Below are positions 44,550 to 56,044 of a DNA stretch of 64,000 bases, in pieces. The translations under genes were made by a program, and so were the position numbers. The notes below the pieces were generated by a model. It had not been told where the DNA came from. It saw only the letters and a program-made list of their open reading frames with translations, and did not search any database. Each line of letters begins with the position of its first letter. The stretch's first letter is position 1. Source of the stretch: Piezodorus guildinii (Eukaryota; Arthropoda; Insecta; Hemiptera; Pentatomidae); NCBI GenBank assembly GCA_023052935.1, contig CM041293.1, positions 150,659,474 through 150,723,473 of the forward strand, written 5' to 3'.

Positions 44550-44823
44550 GTGGCGCGACAGGCCGTGTAGGCCTGGGCTTCGCGGTGTAAACTCCTGCGA
44601 GTTTACACTCACGTTTCACGATGCTATTTTTAGTGAAGGGTCATCACTCCCTACGACTAATTTTGTGAGTGGACACCCTTTGGCTGACGGGTCTCACATA
44701 CCCGGGGGAGTGGTTGTGAGTGAATCCCCATTTTTTTACATCCTTATAAAAGCCCCGCCGGGACTGGGATTCGAACTCAGAACCTGTAGCATGAGAGACT
44801 AGCGCGCTAGCCACGGGCTCCCC
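44550..44823 (-). mobile_element. SINE-A, full-length minus-strand copy with damaged A-box
   Basis: From left: AGTGGCGCGACAGGCCGTGT, a hairpin GTGTAAACTCCTGCGAGTTT then ACAC, GGGTCATCACTCCCTACGAC, CTGACGGGTCTCACATACCC, B-box region GGGATTCGAACTCAGAAC and the start GGGCTCC. Compared with the 11504 copy the A-box lacks 8 bases (CTCAGTGG) between two GTGGCT repeats, so polymerase III transcription of this copy is probably impaired. Confidence 0.9.
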
Positions 44824-45121
44824 TTATAATTAAATTACTTATGAATATTTTTCAATCATTTAACTACAAATTGATTAGATAAAAACAATATTTTTCAAAA
44901 CGTGCTCTGTAATGCTGTCCATTTCGCCATAATCAATAATTTCTTTTAAGTTCTCGCTTGTTCAGGTATTCTCTATGGCCTTCTCTAGGGAGGATAATTT
45001 TCGATTAAAAAAAAAAAAATTTCTTTTTTTCGTAACTAATTACTTTTTTGATAATCTAAAAACTAAAAGTTTCTTAAAACGCAAGATTTAAGAGATAAAC
45101 CATTTTTTAATTGTTTTCACA
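44824..45121. other. no feature recognised
   Basis: Sequence between the SINE-A copy and the LINE tail; AT-rich, nothing assigned. Confidence 0.4.
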
Positions 45122-45900
45122 TTGTTGTTGTTTTGGTTTTAAGGGCAAAAAACTGCGAGTGGTTATTATTGCCCAAAACATCTTCAGAAGAAGATTAACT
45201 TACCTATGATGAGGAGAAAAACAATTATAATAAATAAATCAAAATTATGAGTAAAATATCAAAAAGTGCGTAAAATAGCCTGAATGTGTTAAATGAAGTG
45301 ATATAAACGAATGTTCTTCACCAATTGAATGACACCGTCGACGGCCCGATCACTATCGCTCAACGCCTCCGAGACTTTACGTGGTAACATTTTACGAATT
45401 CCCTACTATAACGAGGACACTCTTCAAAAATATGACTTACTGTGAGAGTCACTTTACACAGTTGACACCGAGGTGGATCCCTTCGTGCCATGAGTGATGG
45501 GGTAGTGTCCTATCCTCAGGCGGGCGATAACTACCTCCTCACGCCTGCACTTTCTTGATGATGAGACCCAGCAGCTGATGGTCGGTTTAACATTTTTCAA
45601 CTTGTTGTTTTTAAGACTGTTGCCATTCATCTATGATCTTCGCGTTTATTGGCTGAAACAGCTCAGATGATGAAATAAAAGATGGCGTTATTTCTTCTAG
45701 TGAATATGCCTCTGTTGCTGCTCTGTCGACTTCCTCATTCCCTGATATTCCGGAATGACTGGGAATCAAAAATAATTTTTTTTTTTGAGAAGTCCTCCAA
45801 CTGTTTGATTGCGAATCGGACCTTCTGTACAATAGGATTTGCTGGGAATGGATTGAAAATGGCTCTGATATTCATATTGTTCCACCACTTCTAAACACTC
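45122..45900 (-). pseudogene. LINE fragment with RNase H and C-terminal zinc finger
   Basis: The minus strand reads PIVQKVRFAIKQLEDFSKKK then LIPSHSGISGNEEVDRAATE, the WxPSHxGIxGNExxDxxA motif of retroelement RNase H. Further on it gives REEVVIARLRIGHYPITH and CQLCKVTLTVSHIFEECPRY, the RLRxGH and CxxC...HxxxxC tail of I/R1/Jockey-group LINEs. Frames shift several times. The 3' UTR ends in AACAACAACAAT-type sequence at 45122. It is a different family from Jockey-A, which lacks RNase H. Confidence 0.85.
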
Positions 45901-45931
45901 GTTCTTCAAAAAAATTCTTCAGTACAGAGGA

Positions 45932-47317
45932 CCCGGGATTGCTCTTTAAGCTCAAAACCCATTTGCCTCAATCCTTATACCTAATCCTCCGATCCTATTT
46001 ATCAAACCGCTCCTTCCGAGTTCGCAGTGGTTCCGAATTTTCCAAACATTATACTGTTGAGGCCGGTGTTCCTCAAGGCAGCGTCTTAGGACCCGTCCTC
46101 TACATCCTCTACACCGCCGATATCCCTACCGATCCCGATACCTTTCTGGCAACATTTGCTGATGATACCGCCATTTTGTCATCCAATTCCGATCCTGAAG
46201 CAGCATCGCTAAATCTCCAAAAGCACCTTTCTCTTGTCGAAGACTGGTGCAATGATTGGCGCATTAAGGTGAACGAAAGCAAATGCACTCACGTCACATT
46301 CACCCTTCGACGCAAATCCTGTCCAACGGTTAATTTCAATTCCATACCGCTTCCTTCCTCAGACACAGTCCGGTATCTCGGCTTTTTACTAGACAAAAGA
46401 CTGACGTGGAACCCACATACAAGACTCAAAAGAAAATAACTCAACCGCAGATTCGGCCAGTTATACAGACTACTAAACAGAAAATCTCATCTTACAGTTG
46501 ACAACAAATTACTAATATACAAGACAGTACTGAAACCTATATGGACCTACGGGCTTGAACTGTGGGGGACAGCTAAACTTTCTAACATCAAACGTATCCA
46601 ATCCTTCCAATCCAAAGTCCTCCGAACAATAGTTAATGCTCCTTATTACGTTACCAACTGTACCCTACACCATGACCTTGATATTCCGTTTGTTTTAGAC
46701 CTGGTACCATCCAAATTTTCCAAATTTCATCAGAACCTTGGTCACCATCCTAACCCTCTGGCGCAATCCCTATCCAGCACCACCCATCCCTACAATCCTC
46801 CTCGAAGATTGAAACGGCAGTGGCCACGAGACCTATTGTAAACATTTAAACTGGAGTTCTGACAATGGTCAGATCCTCCACTCATGTACGGTATGTTTGT
46901 GGCTACAGCGCCCTAACTCAGCCTCCACTGGCTCAGACCAGTGATGCGGCTGAGATAGAGGCGCTGGGATCTCTTGGGTTCCGCTTTTTCCTCCACAAGT
47001 GGAGGGAAGAGCGCTTGCTGGGGTCCCTTAGCAATTGTATATAGTTATGATTGTGTGTAAGATGTTTATTTATTTGCCAACTTTTTATTTAACCTAATAA
47101 TAGGTTTTTGTTTCGATTTGTTTTGTTTTTTATTTATTATTATTATTTTATTGTATAGATGTGAATTTATTTATGTTCTATTTTATGTAATTCGACCATT
47201 ATTATTATTTTCTGTATATATAGTATGAATGTGGTCTCTTATCAATATTATTATTGTTCATTTTGTAACAAATTGTAATATATCTTAATAAAAAAAAAAA
47301 AAATAAAAAAAAAAAAA
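45932..47317 (+). mobile_element. Jockey-A, 5'-truncated copy, 11-bp target duplication
   Basis: AGTACAGAGGA occurs at 45921-45931 and 47318-47328. The copy begins within the reverse transcriptase (GLLFKLKTHLPQS), keeps GVPQGSVLGPVLYIL and FADDTAIL, and has an A-to-stop change at 46436-46438 (KRK then TAA, where the complete copy has KRKELNR). After that the frame continues to RLKRQWPRDLL. The 3' UTR and A-tail match the complete element at 37598. It inserted just beyond the 5' end of the LINE remnant at 45122-45900. Confidence 0.95.
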
Positions 47318-47397
47318 AGTACAGAGGAGCATAAAAGACATTTTCTGAGAAATGAGAAATAAAAAATATTCTCTCTATTCATGTTGCTATTTAAGGT

Positions 47398-47889
47398 TTG
47401 TCTTTAGTACCTTTTGGCGGTCTCATATACCCCACCTCAGTAATGAGTCAAAGTGGTTATTTCTCTTCATTCGAAGGCAATATTTCCTTGAATAGTTCCT
47501 CCATCAAGTCATCCGCTCCCCCTATCCTTTCTACGTCTACAGCCTTTTGCAATTCAAATCTTCAATCTTTTTCCAGGAAACAAGATCCCGTCTTTTCGAC
47601 TTATGGAACCACAGGATATGAGCAATACTTTGACTACTGGAATACTCTCTCGTACAACATCCGCCATTCACCTTACCTATCGACATTCAAATCCCTTCTT
47701 TTTCAGTCCCTCCTTGCTTCTCAAACCAATGTTAATCAATTTAATTATTCCAATCAAAATGTCATGAACGGTCTTCACATTCTTAAAAATTGCGGTAAAT
47801 ATATTTTTTCTATAATATATAATAATAATGCATATCTTCTGGAACATGGTAAACACTTTTTAAAAGACAATCAGATTTTACACAAATGA
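47398..47889 (+). pseudogene. CR1/L2-like LINE C-terminal fragment (tentative)
   Basis: A 163-codon frame opening at a TTG. Only the stretch FDYWNTLSYNIRHSPYLSTF then KSLLFQSLL is recognisable: it follows the WNxLPxxIRxSxxLxxFKxxLxxxL end of CR1/L2-group ORF2 proteins. The first 75 residues (Ser-rich) show nothing. The alternative is a chance frame. Confidence 0.5.
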
Positions 47890-48177
47890 AAGAAATATCA
47901 TGTTTAAAAGATCAAACGTATTGAGTAGTCATAGGTACGGATGGCTACTGTTTTAATGTTATAAATCTGACAGACTGAAATAAAGATCTGGGGCAAAATA
48001 ATAGCTTTATTCGTTGTAAATAGAAATAGTTAAATTAACAAATAATTGACCGATAGCGAAGTTATGTGCATTTTAGTCCCTCTTACCATCATCGCAAGTA
48101 AACATCTAAATGAAATATTCGGGAGCAAAGCCAAGGGTTTCAGCTAGTTAATTATGTTTATAATTACATATGACACA

Positions 48178-48326
<149 letters not shown>

Positions 48327-48429
48327 GATTATTTAACTGGCTGATACGTTTCATCTTTGGGATATCCAAAGACACCTCTGTAAACGGATTCCACGAGGCT
48401 GAATTGGCTTTACCCTTCTTACCGATTTA

Positions 48430-49070
48430 AGTACTTCCTGGCATCCTTTCTCTACCAAGTTCTCCGATCTCAACGGCCATCGTACATCTCTGATATATTC
48501 CATTCAAATCCTCCGCCTACTCCCGCAACACTCGTTCGCGGCCTTCAGACCTGTATATAACGCCTCATCGAACAGCAGCTTTCGACAGATCCTTCCTTAT
48601 CCGTATGGAATTCTATTCCTTCTTATATCCGTCAATCCAATACTCTTCCGACCTTCAAATCCCGTTTGTTCAAACACTTCTTGTCTACCCAATTTTCAAA
48701 TGATCCCAACTGACCTGCAAATTTCAATAATAATCGGTAAATGTTGCAGAGAGAAACGATTAATTATCATATTTTATTTTGTATTGTATTTAAAGATTTA
48801 TGAATTTTATTTCACACATTTTCAAAAGCATTTTAAATTTATTACGAAATTTATGTATGAACATATTTTTATTTCTTTTTATTCTTGTCTAATTTGTTTT
48901 CTTTCTTTTTCTGATGATCATAAGAAGCCGCCTATTAATTTATTACTATTATTCATTTTCTTGTTTCTGTTGTTTTTTGTTTATACTCTAAGACACTGAA
49001 GCTGTAATTTAATTTTTCTGTAATATTATTCCGATGTCCCAGAATAAATAAAGAATTTATTATTATTATT
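48430..49070 (+). pseudogene. CR1/L2-like LINE 3' end with (ATT)n tail
   Basis: One frame gives RSRPSDLYITPHRTAAFDRS; after a one-base shift another gives LSVWNSIPSYIRQSNTLPTF then KSRLFKHFL and a stop near 48712. WNSIPxxIRxxxxLxxFKxxL is the CR1/L2-group C-terminus. The 3' UTR runs to CCAGAATAAATAAAGAATTT followed by a short ATT-repeat tail ending about 49070. Confidence 0.8.
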
Positions 49071-50505
49071 ATATATATGTATATATTCTTTTATTAAACT
49101 AAATGAGCTAAATTGTGTTCACAAATTCGTATAAGGGATCTGCTTTGTGTGATTTAGCCCTGGCACTGGAAGTAGGACTTGCGTGCTAGGAACCACTTGA
49201 GATACTAAGTGCTTGGCGTTTCTCGCTATCACCTTCTTCTCTTTCTCCAGCGAAACTGTGACGAAAAAGAGTAAAAATACGAAAATTCCTTTTTCGCATG
49301 GATGAATAAGAGATTAAAAAAAACAAGTTGTGTAGCGTGGATGATTTCGAAAAATATAAATCATCAGCTTTATAATTTAAAATTATTAAAAATTAAAAAT
49401 GAGAAATGCTCAACTTTGCGGAGTTGCTATGAGTACACAGCATACCGCATCAATTCTGAAGACAATTTTCAAAGAACAAATAGAGGAAGATACTGCCAAC
49501 TTAGAAATACATAGATATTTCGCTCATGGACACATATAAATTCGGCATAGCCTCAATATATGTGGTGATGCAGGAGTCCAGGATTATGGTCTCCGCTATG
49601 TTTTGCAACTGTTTTCTTTCCAGTCCATACCTATCCAAAACTGATACAGTATCTACTGGGATGGTCCATTGCTTCCGAACCAAAGTCCCGTGACTGTAAA
49701 TTTACTTCCGCCAAACTCCTCGCGAAATTTTTCTTGTAGGTATGGAATACATTTCGTATAAATGTTTTCTTTTTCCTCTTGAATTTGTTTGCCTTGTTCC
49801 CGGTCATTAATTAATAATTAATAGTTACTAGAAATTATTAATTTCTGTTATATTCTATTCTAATAAAATGAGTTTATCAGTACATTAAAACAAATATGTT
49901 TTACAGCACTTTTTGATAGGGTAAGGACATTTAGCTACTCCTCCAAAGTTCTTGAATGAATTTCTAAGAATGAAATAAGATTGACGCAAAAATAAAGAAA
50001 GAATTGTTTTGTTTTTTTCAACCAGTGTTAGTTCGTGCATTAAACTTTGAAAAAAAATATTACAGGAGCGATATCGTGGAGTAGAATCCGGAAGAGGCTG
50101 TGGAATTTATCGGAAGTTTTAAATCCCAAAGTTCTATAGTAGGATTAGATGATTAGATATGCTGCGACATAGGAATAAAAAAAAGGATTATAAATAGGGA
50201 AGAAAAGTTAGGTATATATGATTAATTCCTAATATCGTGAATTTCACAGAATTAAATTTTAAACGTTTATCTGTATTATGTATGTATATCATCCTGCACT
50301 ATATAAAGTAATTTAAGAAAAAAAATAAATAACGGCGACACAAAGTTTAAATATGAAGAATTGAGTAGTAATATTTTAAAGGTAGATAGAAAAATTTAAA
50401 AAATAATCTCGAGGAAGTAAGTAAAGGAAGTAAACAGAAGCGCATTCATGGATAATGGGTTAAAGGATCCTCATCTTGAACGTAGTATTATATAAAAAAA
50501 ATAAA
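49071..50505. other. intron, no gene recognised
   Basis: A 60-codon minus-strand frame at 49501-49683 has ordinary composition (MVRKQWTIPVDTVSVLDRYG) but no similarity I can name and no splice context. Otherwise AT-rich sequence. Confidence 0.4.
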
Positions 50506-50511
50506 TATATA

Positions 50512-50669
50512 CACTGCTAGTCAAAAGTTTGAGCCGTCTAGGGAATAACTTCTATGAATACCTAATATAGGTAGGTATCTTTGTATTTATATACATAATA
50601 CCCAAAGAGAAAAAATCCGAGCGCCAATGAACAACATACAAGATGGCCTCAAACTTTTGACAGACAGTG
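50512..50669. mobile_element. Tc1-type MITE, 158 bp, TA target duplication
   Basis: The left terminus CACTGCTAGTCAAAAGTTTG then AGCC and the right terminus GGCCTCAAACTTTTGACAGA then CAGTG are inverted repeats, flanked by TA on both sides (50510-50511, 50670-50671). GTCAAAAGTTTGxG is the classic Tc1-family end. There is no coding capacity. Confidence 0.9.
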
Positions 50670-50785
50670 TATATAGCACATAAAACCTATTGAAAAGCGT
50701 TATTTTTTACTTAAAATTGTATGCGAGGGAGAGCCCAGTGTCATCCCCTAAATTAGCAATTGTCTCTAGCTGTAACAGAAGGCTG

Positions 50786-50910
50786 GTCGTTAAACTGGAA
50801 ACTCAATAAGGAAGCAGTGAATTGGACATTTAACAGCCGATAACCGGAAGCAGTTACCAAGGAAATTTATCAGCGATAAAGGGGACTGATTGCTTGGCGG
50901 AGTGGGAATT
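50786..50910. repeat. unclassified dispersed repeat, second copy
   Basis: GTCGTTAAACTGGAAACTCA, AGCAGTGAATTGGACATTTA and ACAGCCGATAA correspond to 23205-23340. Confidence 0.6.
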
Positions 50911-51867
50911 GGAATAGTAGCCACTTCAGAAACACGATTTGCTGCAGCTGGATTCCACGATTTGATGAAGGATAATGGGTCCTGGTGTAACTTGAGTTAT
51001 CTACACTAAACGCAAAATAGGATCAATAATATAATAATTTATCAAATATTATTAATAATAATAACATTTACACCCCTCGAGCTTAAGCCATTTGAAATCG
51101 TCCAGACTTTGTCGATCAATATTTTTAATTTTCAATTTATTTTTTTTTAAACAGTTGTTTAGGCGGGAATGAATAATTTTATTTTATTTAAATTTTAAAT
51201 TTAATACCGAAAGGTGCTGCCCCCTAATACTCTAGCAAGCCCACTAATCCTTGAGAGAAGCACTTCGTCCAAGACCGCCAGTTCCCGATCGTCGTGTGAG
51301 CTGATGGTGCTGACTGAGGCGGTCCTAAGAATCCTCGTTCTTTCCTTCTCTTTAACCTCATCCTTTCCAGTTTCCTGACCCCCCCCCCTTAAAACGAAGA
51401 CAGAAAGGAGGGACGAGATGTGAGTTTGGTTTTTTTCGTTCAGCGAGCACGCTGATAAAATTTTTAATTTTTGTTCGTATCAAAAAAATATTAAGATACA
51501 GTCCACTGGCTTACACACCAGTTATTATGTATCTTTTCCTGAACTAGTGTTGCAGCTATTTTAACTGAGTTTCGCGGCTGAAAACATGTGTTAGGAAAAT
51601 ATATCTTCTAAAATTATCAGCCAGAGGGTTTTATATTCAGGAAAATATAAAGAATAACTGGTTGAAAAATAATGAAAATTAAAAGTGTTCAGCGGAAAGG
51701 TTAATGAAATTTGGACGATTTCAACTGGATTGACCCATATATCGTTTCTTTTGGATGGATATATTTTTGATGTGAAGTACCGAACCAATTCACGAAGGTA
51801 ACATTAAGAAGAAATTTTTACTTTGAGTTTTACATGTAGTATAGTAAAATTAGGTAAAAATAATAAG
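50911..51867. other. intron with a GC-richer patch at 51210-51410
   Basis: The patch (GGTGCTGCCCCCTAATACTC, CGTCCAAGACCGCCAGTTCC, CGATCGTCGTGTGAGCTGAT, then a C9-10 run) stands out in composition and may be a transposon fragment. No frame in it is recognisable. Confidence 0.4.
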
Positions 51868-52443
51868 GGAAGACCAGAAAATTTAAAGAAAAAAGCTGAA
51901 ACCTGTCTGAGATTGTTCGGTACCTTTTCCTTATTAAGTGGTAAAAAGTCCTATGGTTTCCCGTGTCGGGTTTTGTAGTGGGGAGAGAGAGAATCAGAAA
52001 AAAAATTATTTTCTTTTTTAGCTTTTTGTGAATATCTCAAAAAGTATTATCATTATTGAAAACATTAATCTATAAAAAATTAAAGAACATTAAAATGTCT
52101 TAAAAAATTATCATATAAATGTTTAAGCTAAAGGGAATGGTTGCGGAGATAATGAATGGGTAATATACAGGGGTTTTCCTCATGTAGTGAAAATTTCTTA
52201 GAACTCCATGAAATGTGGGTGTTCATGGACGACTGCCAGACTGAATTTGAATGTTTAACTTTTTTTATCGTAGATATGATCAATCACAATTAACGACAAA
52301 TTCTCATGCAATTAACATAATTAACCATTACCGTCATTAAACAGTGTGTTGAGCTGGGAAATTTAAAAAAATAATAAATCCTAATATAATAGATGAATAG
52401 TATGTGTTATATTTTTTTGTTGTTCCTGTGTTCTTTTTATCAT

Positions 52444-52787
52444 TGTGGATGTAATTAGTTGACCGTTGAGAATTAATGCAAGGAATTAGTCCGGGTGGCG
52501 GTCATTAAATAAAACAACTAAATAGTTTCAATTATTTATTGCTTGCCAACGTTTCGACCCCCTTTGTGGGTCATCATCAGGGCGCATGGTGGGAGAATGG
52601 AAACTGAGTTTGAATTCTGAAACTGAGTTTCCATTCTCCCACCATGCGCCCTGATGATGGCCCACAAAGGGGGTCGAAACGTTGGCAAACAATAAATAGT
52701 TGAAACTATTTAGTTGTTTCATTTAATGACCGCCACCCGGACTAATTCCTTGCATTAATTCTCAACGGTCAACTAATTACATCCACA
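52444..52787. repeat. near-perfect 344-bp palindrome with Penelope-type motif
   Basis: The left half, from TGTGGATGTAATTAGTTGAC through CGGGTGGCGGTCATTAAAT, AACGTTTCGACCCCCTTTGT and GAGAATGGAAACTGAG, is repeated in reverse complement to ATTACATCCACA at 52787, with only a handful of mismatches; the centre is around GAATTC at 52612-52617. CCTGATGATGGCCCACAAAG then GGGGTCGAAACGTTGGC is of the kind found at termini of Penelope-like elements, so this is probably two such ends head to head. The 64-codon frame across it is a by-product. Confidence 0.93.
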
Positions 52788-53236
52788 GTATTTGTTATAG
52801 TTTTAATTACATAATTCATACCAAGTACAAAATCCATCCATTATAATAACCTTATTTTCTTTTTTTTCCTTTTAAATATACATTATTTTTCCGTATTCTT
52901 ACAACATGATTTAATTTTTATTTACTCTTTACAGATTGCACTATCAGCGTCCTAGCAAATTAAATATCGAATCAATTTAAGCATAAGATCCCCAGAAGTT
53001 CACTTTACTTCAATATGAACCTAAAATTATCGCATTTTTTTCATTAAGCGTTCAGTATTTAAATACACACCAACTATAGGAAAACAAAGTAAATTTATTT
53101 TAAAAGCACGTTAAAATTGCTTTTTTTATATTTTGGAGTTTCCAAGGTAACGCTTTTCAATGTAATCTTTTTTTGGATAAAAAAATGTTGGATCAACATT
53201 GTCTAAATTTATTTTGTAAAATATCATATTAATTGT

Positions 53237-53780
53237 TAATACTACGAAGATTATGAAGATAAATTGAATGATGACTGATCTTCTCAAATCAACTTTGAGT
53301 GGTAATAGAAACCCATAAGTTTAATAACTATTGAGATATGATAGTTTAAGAAAAAAAAATTTTTCTTTTTAATAACCGGAAACCAACATTTTCCTGCTCT
53401 AATATGACAATCATTATAGGAATTTTTCATTCCATGAAAATTATGAAGATATAGTACTTTATGGCATATTTAATGAGCTTCAATAAGAGCGATAATAGAT
53501 ATTTTTGCGTTCCGAATTAAAGTTTTACAAGCTTAAACTTTTATTTTTCAAAAACTCGAAAAACGACATTTTGTTATTTCATTGTGTAATATATGATAAA
53601 AACTGTACTTCCTAAGAAAATGATGAGGATAAAGTAAATCTTAGCCCAAATAATTAGCTTTGATTTGAATGGTAATGGACCTCTGTACGTTTAATAGTTT
53701 TCGGGATAAAAATCTTTAAGTAAAACCTTTTTTTCCGCCAAATATCTGAAATCAATATTTCGTTACTTTACTTTGCCAAA
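53237..53780. repeat. degenerate tandem repeat, three units of about 180 bp
   Basis: Units start near 53237, 53430 and 53609 and share GAA.ATTATGAAGATA.AGTA, TT.AATGAGCTT.AAT..GA, TGGTAATAGA-type sequence and a TTTTT..AAA.TC.GAAA.CAACATTTTG end. They are strongly diverged and also resemble the right arm of FB-3. Confidence 0.6.
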
Positions 53781-54068
53781 TATATGCCACATGTTGCCCC
53801 TTTAATATCTCAGAAACTATTAATTTTAGAGAAAACATTTATATAACCATTTTTGAAGAAATTTTAATGAACTTTAATTTTGTATAGAATAATGTTGTCA
53901 ATAAAGATAATACTTTTTGAAATATTTATAAAAAACTGAAAACATTTAAATGTTTTCTGATTATACCCCTCCCATCTACAAAACTTGTGGGACTTTTTAA
54001 CACTTAATAGGGGAAGGGTTCTGAATAATTTCTGACAGATTTCAACTTTTTTTTTGGATGGTCGGCTC

Positions 54069-54402
54069 AAAATTTTATTTTTCTGTACTAATGTTTTTGA
54101 AATAATTTATTTATTGCTAAATCAATTATAACTATGACTTCTTTTTAGCAATTTAAATACATTTCGTTTTTGGGTCACATATGTGCAAAAATAATAACAT
54201 TGTTTTTTGTAGGGTCGTGCTATAAATTGCTTTTGAGATGAGCTTTTGTCACGCATCTTAATGTTATATGTACACGTATTTATATGTACGTCAGAAGACG
54301 ATTACTATGTCACAAGAATTCACTTTAGGTAAAGTTTATTTTAAGCTTTTTCAATCATTTCATTCTTGCTTTTCGTTTCCATATACTGTTCAATTAGATG
54401 TA
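54069..54402. other. no feature recognised
   Basis: AT-rich sequence between FB-3 and the poly(A) end of the Jockey-B copy. Confidence 0.4.
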
Positions 54403-55363
54403 ATTTTTTTTTTTTTAAACAGCATTTATTGGAATTTACAATTGTACTTCATAATACAACAAGTAAATATGATAAAAGGTAAATGGCATGTAACAGATAT
54501 AAAGAACTACATAATGGTAGCACTCCTGTAACTTTTCTAAACTAGAAGGTCTCGAGGACATCTTATTTTCAGACGCCTTGGAGGATTGTCAGGAATTGAA
54601 GAGAAAGAAAGGATTAGGGTGGGAATAGAGTTTGTCATGGAAGGATTGATACCTCGATCGGGCCAAATCAGCAACATATGGGACATTAAGGTCTTTATGG
54701 ATGAGTTTATTTGTGACAAAGTAAGGGGCAGTGAGGATTTTACGAAGGATTTTGGATTGCAAGGATTGGATCCGGGGTTTTGTAGAGCCCCAAAGCTCAA
54801 CGCCGTAAGTCCATATAGGTCTAATGATAGCCATGTAGAGGAGTCTTTTGTATTTAAGTGGAAGGTTAGAGCGTTTGTCAAGTAAGTGTTGAAGCAATCG
54901 AAAGCGGCGAGCAGTTTCTTGTCGTTACTGTAGGGCAGGAGGTCATTGGTTTATGACGGAGGGTAAAGGTTATTTGGTGGGATTTGTCTGAATTTAATTT
55001 GATTCTCCAATTCTGACACCATACCTCAAGGTCTCTGATGTGGGATTATAGGGTTTGAGAGGCAATAGTAGGATCGTTAGTGACTGATAACACACAAGTG
55101 TCATCAGCATACTTGGAAAGGAAAGTGTTAGGATTGGTTAGGATGTCAGCTGTATAGACTGTGAAGAGAATGAGTCCGAGAATACTGCCTTGTGGGACGC
55201 CAGCAGACTGAACAAAAAGGTGTGAATAGGAACTATTGTGATTTATTTTGAAGGATCCATCAGTGAGATAGGACTGGATGATGAGGAAGTATGTTGGAGG
55301 GAGGAATTTTCAGTTTGTAAAGTAGTTCTGGGTGCCACAATCGGTCAAAGGCCATTAGCGATA
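54403..55363 (-). pseudogene. Jockey-B, 5'-truncated, decayed ORF2
   Basis: From the right the minus strand gives AFDRLWHPELLYKL-type sequence, VQSAGVPQGSILGLILFTVY, then LDKRSNLPLKYKRLLYMAII, RPIWTYGVELWGSTKP, RIQSLQSKILRKILTAPYFV and TNKLIHKDLNVPYVADLARS; the end RLKIRCPRDLL lies near 54545. Frames change at least twice. A T-run at 54403-54416 marks the A-tail. It is the same family as 17786-18883. I could not confirm a target duplication. Confidence 0.85.
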
Positions 55364-56044
55364 TTAGCTATTAATGTAAATATTCCCTTTTTTTATCCAA
55401 TGATTTATGTTTTACTAATTACTTTTTGTTATTTCACATAACTTTCAACGTGCCAATTTAGTAAACTGTCATAAGTATGGTAGATACTTAATTTCCCTAA
55501 AAGATTTAGATGATTATTCACTGTTTTATATAGCAATTTATTAGTATCGTATCTCTGATAATATAACTGAACATACTGTGTTTCCAGAAGCTTTCCAAAT
55601 AACTTCTAAGTAAACTGAACTTTAAGTCCATTAATGACTTTAGAACTTATAACTACCCTAATTAGCAGAGAGTAGTTTACAAGACTATCGAATTGGGATA
55701 TAATAGAACTCATTTCTTCTTAAAAATATATAAATAGTGAATCCAAAGTTTCATATAAAAATATTACACCATCATGTAACCCTAAGTAATTTAAAGAATA
55801 AGACAAAGGTACTCAGCCAAAAGAGTTATTGTGTGTTCGTCTGCAGGCATTTCCAAGATCCCTGAAAAGAGATTTGTATTACCTCACGACTTATCCGAAA
55901 TGAAGATAAGTAACTTTGACATCATCAACTTTGACAGTTGTAATAAAATATGCTATGTTAGAATATAAGAAGTTAAACTACTTTTGGCCTTTCGAGAACA
56001 ATAAAACTCATAGTCCTAATCAACGTCTAATAATATTTGATAGA
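55364..56044. other. intron, no feature recognised
   Basis: AT-rich sequence without recognisable repeats or exons. Confidence 0.45.

Larger units (their letters stand above)
51868..54068. mobile_element. long inverted-repeat element FB-3, about 2.2 kb
   Basis: The left arm (from AAGACCAGAAAATTTAAAGA, TATTAAGTGGTAAAAAGTCC, ATATCTCAAAAAGTATTATC, AAAATTAAAGAACATTAAAA to about 52170) recurs inverted at about 53785-54068 (GGACTTTTTAACACTTAATA on the plus strand is its counterpart). Arms are about 290 bp and clearly diverged. Between them lie the 344-bp palindrome and about three degenerate 180-bp repeats that resemble the arm sequence, as in foldback elements whose arms grow by internal duplication. 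Confidence 0.75.

Noticed and set aside
52528..52722. 64-codon frame across the palindrome
   Set aside because: It arises from inverted repeat symmetry; the second half simply mirrors the first.
54403..55390. Target duplication around the Jockey-B copy
   Set aside because: Flanks share only a weak ATGTAA-type match in AT-rich sequence; not convincing.
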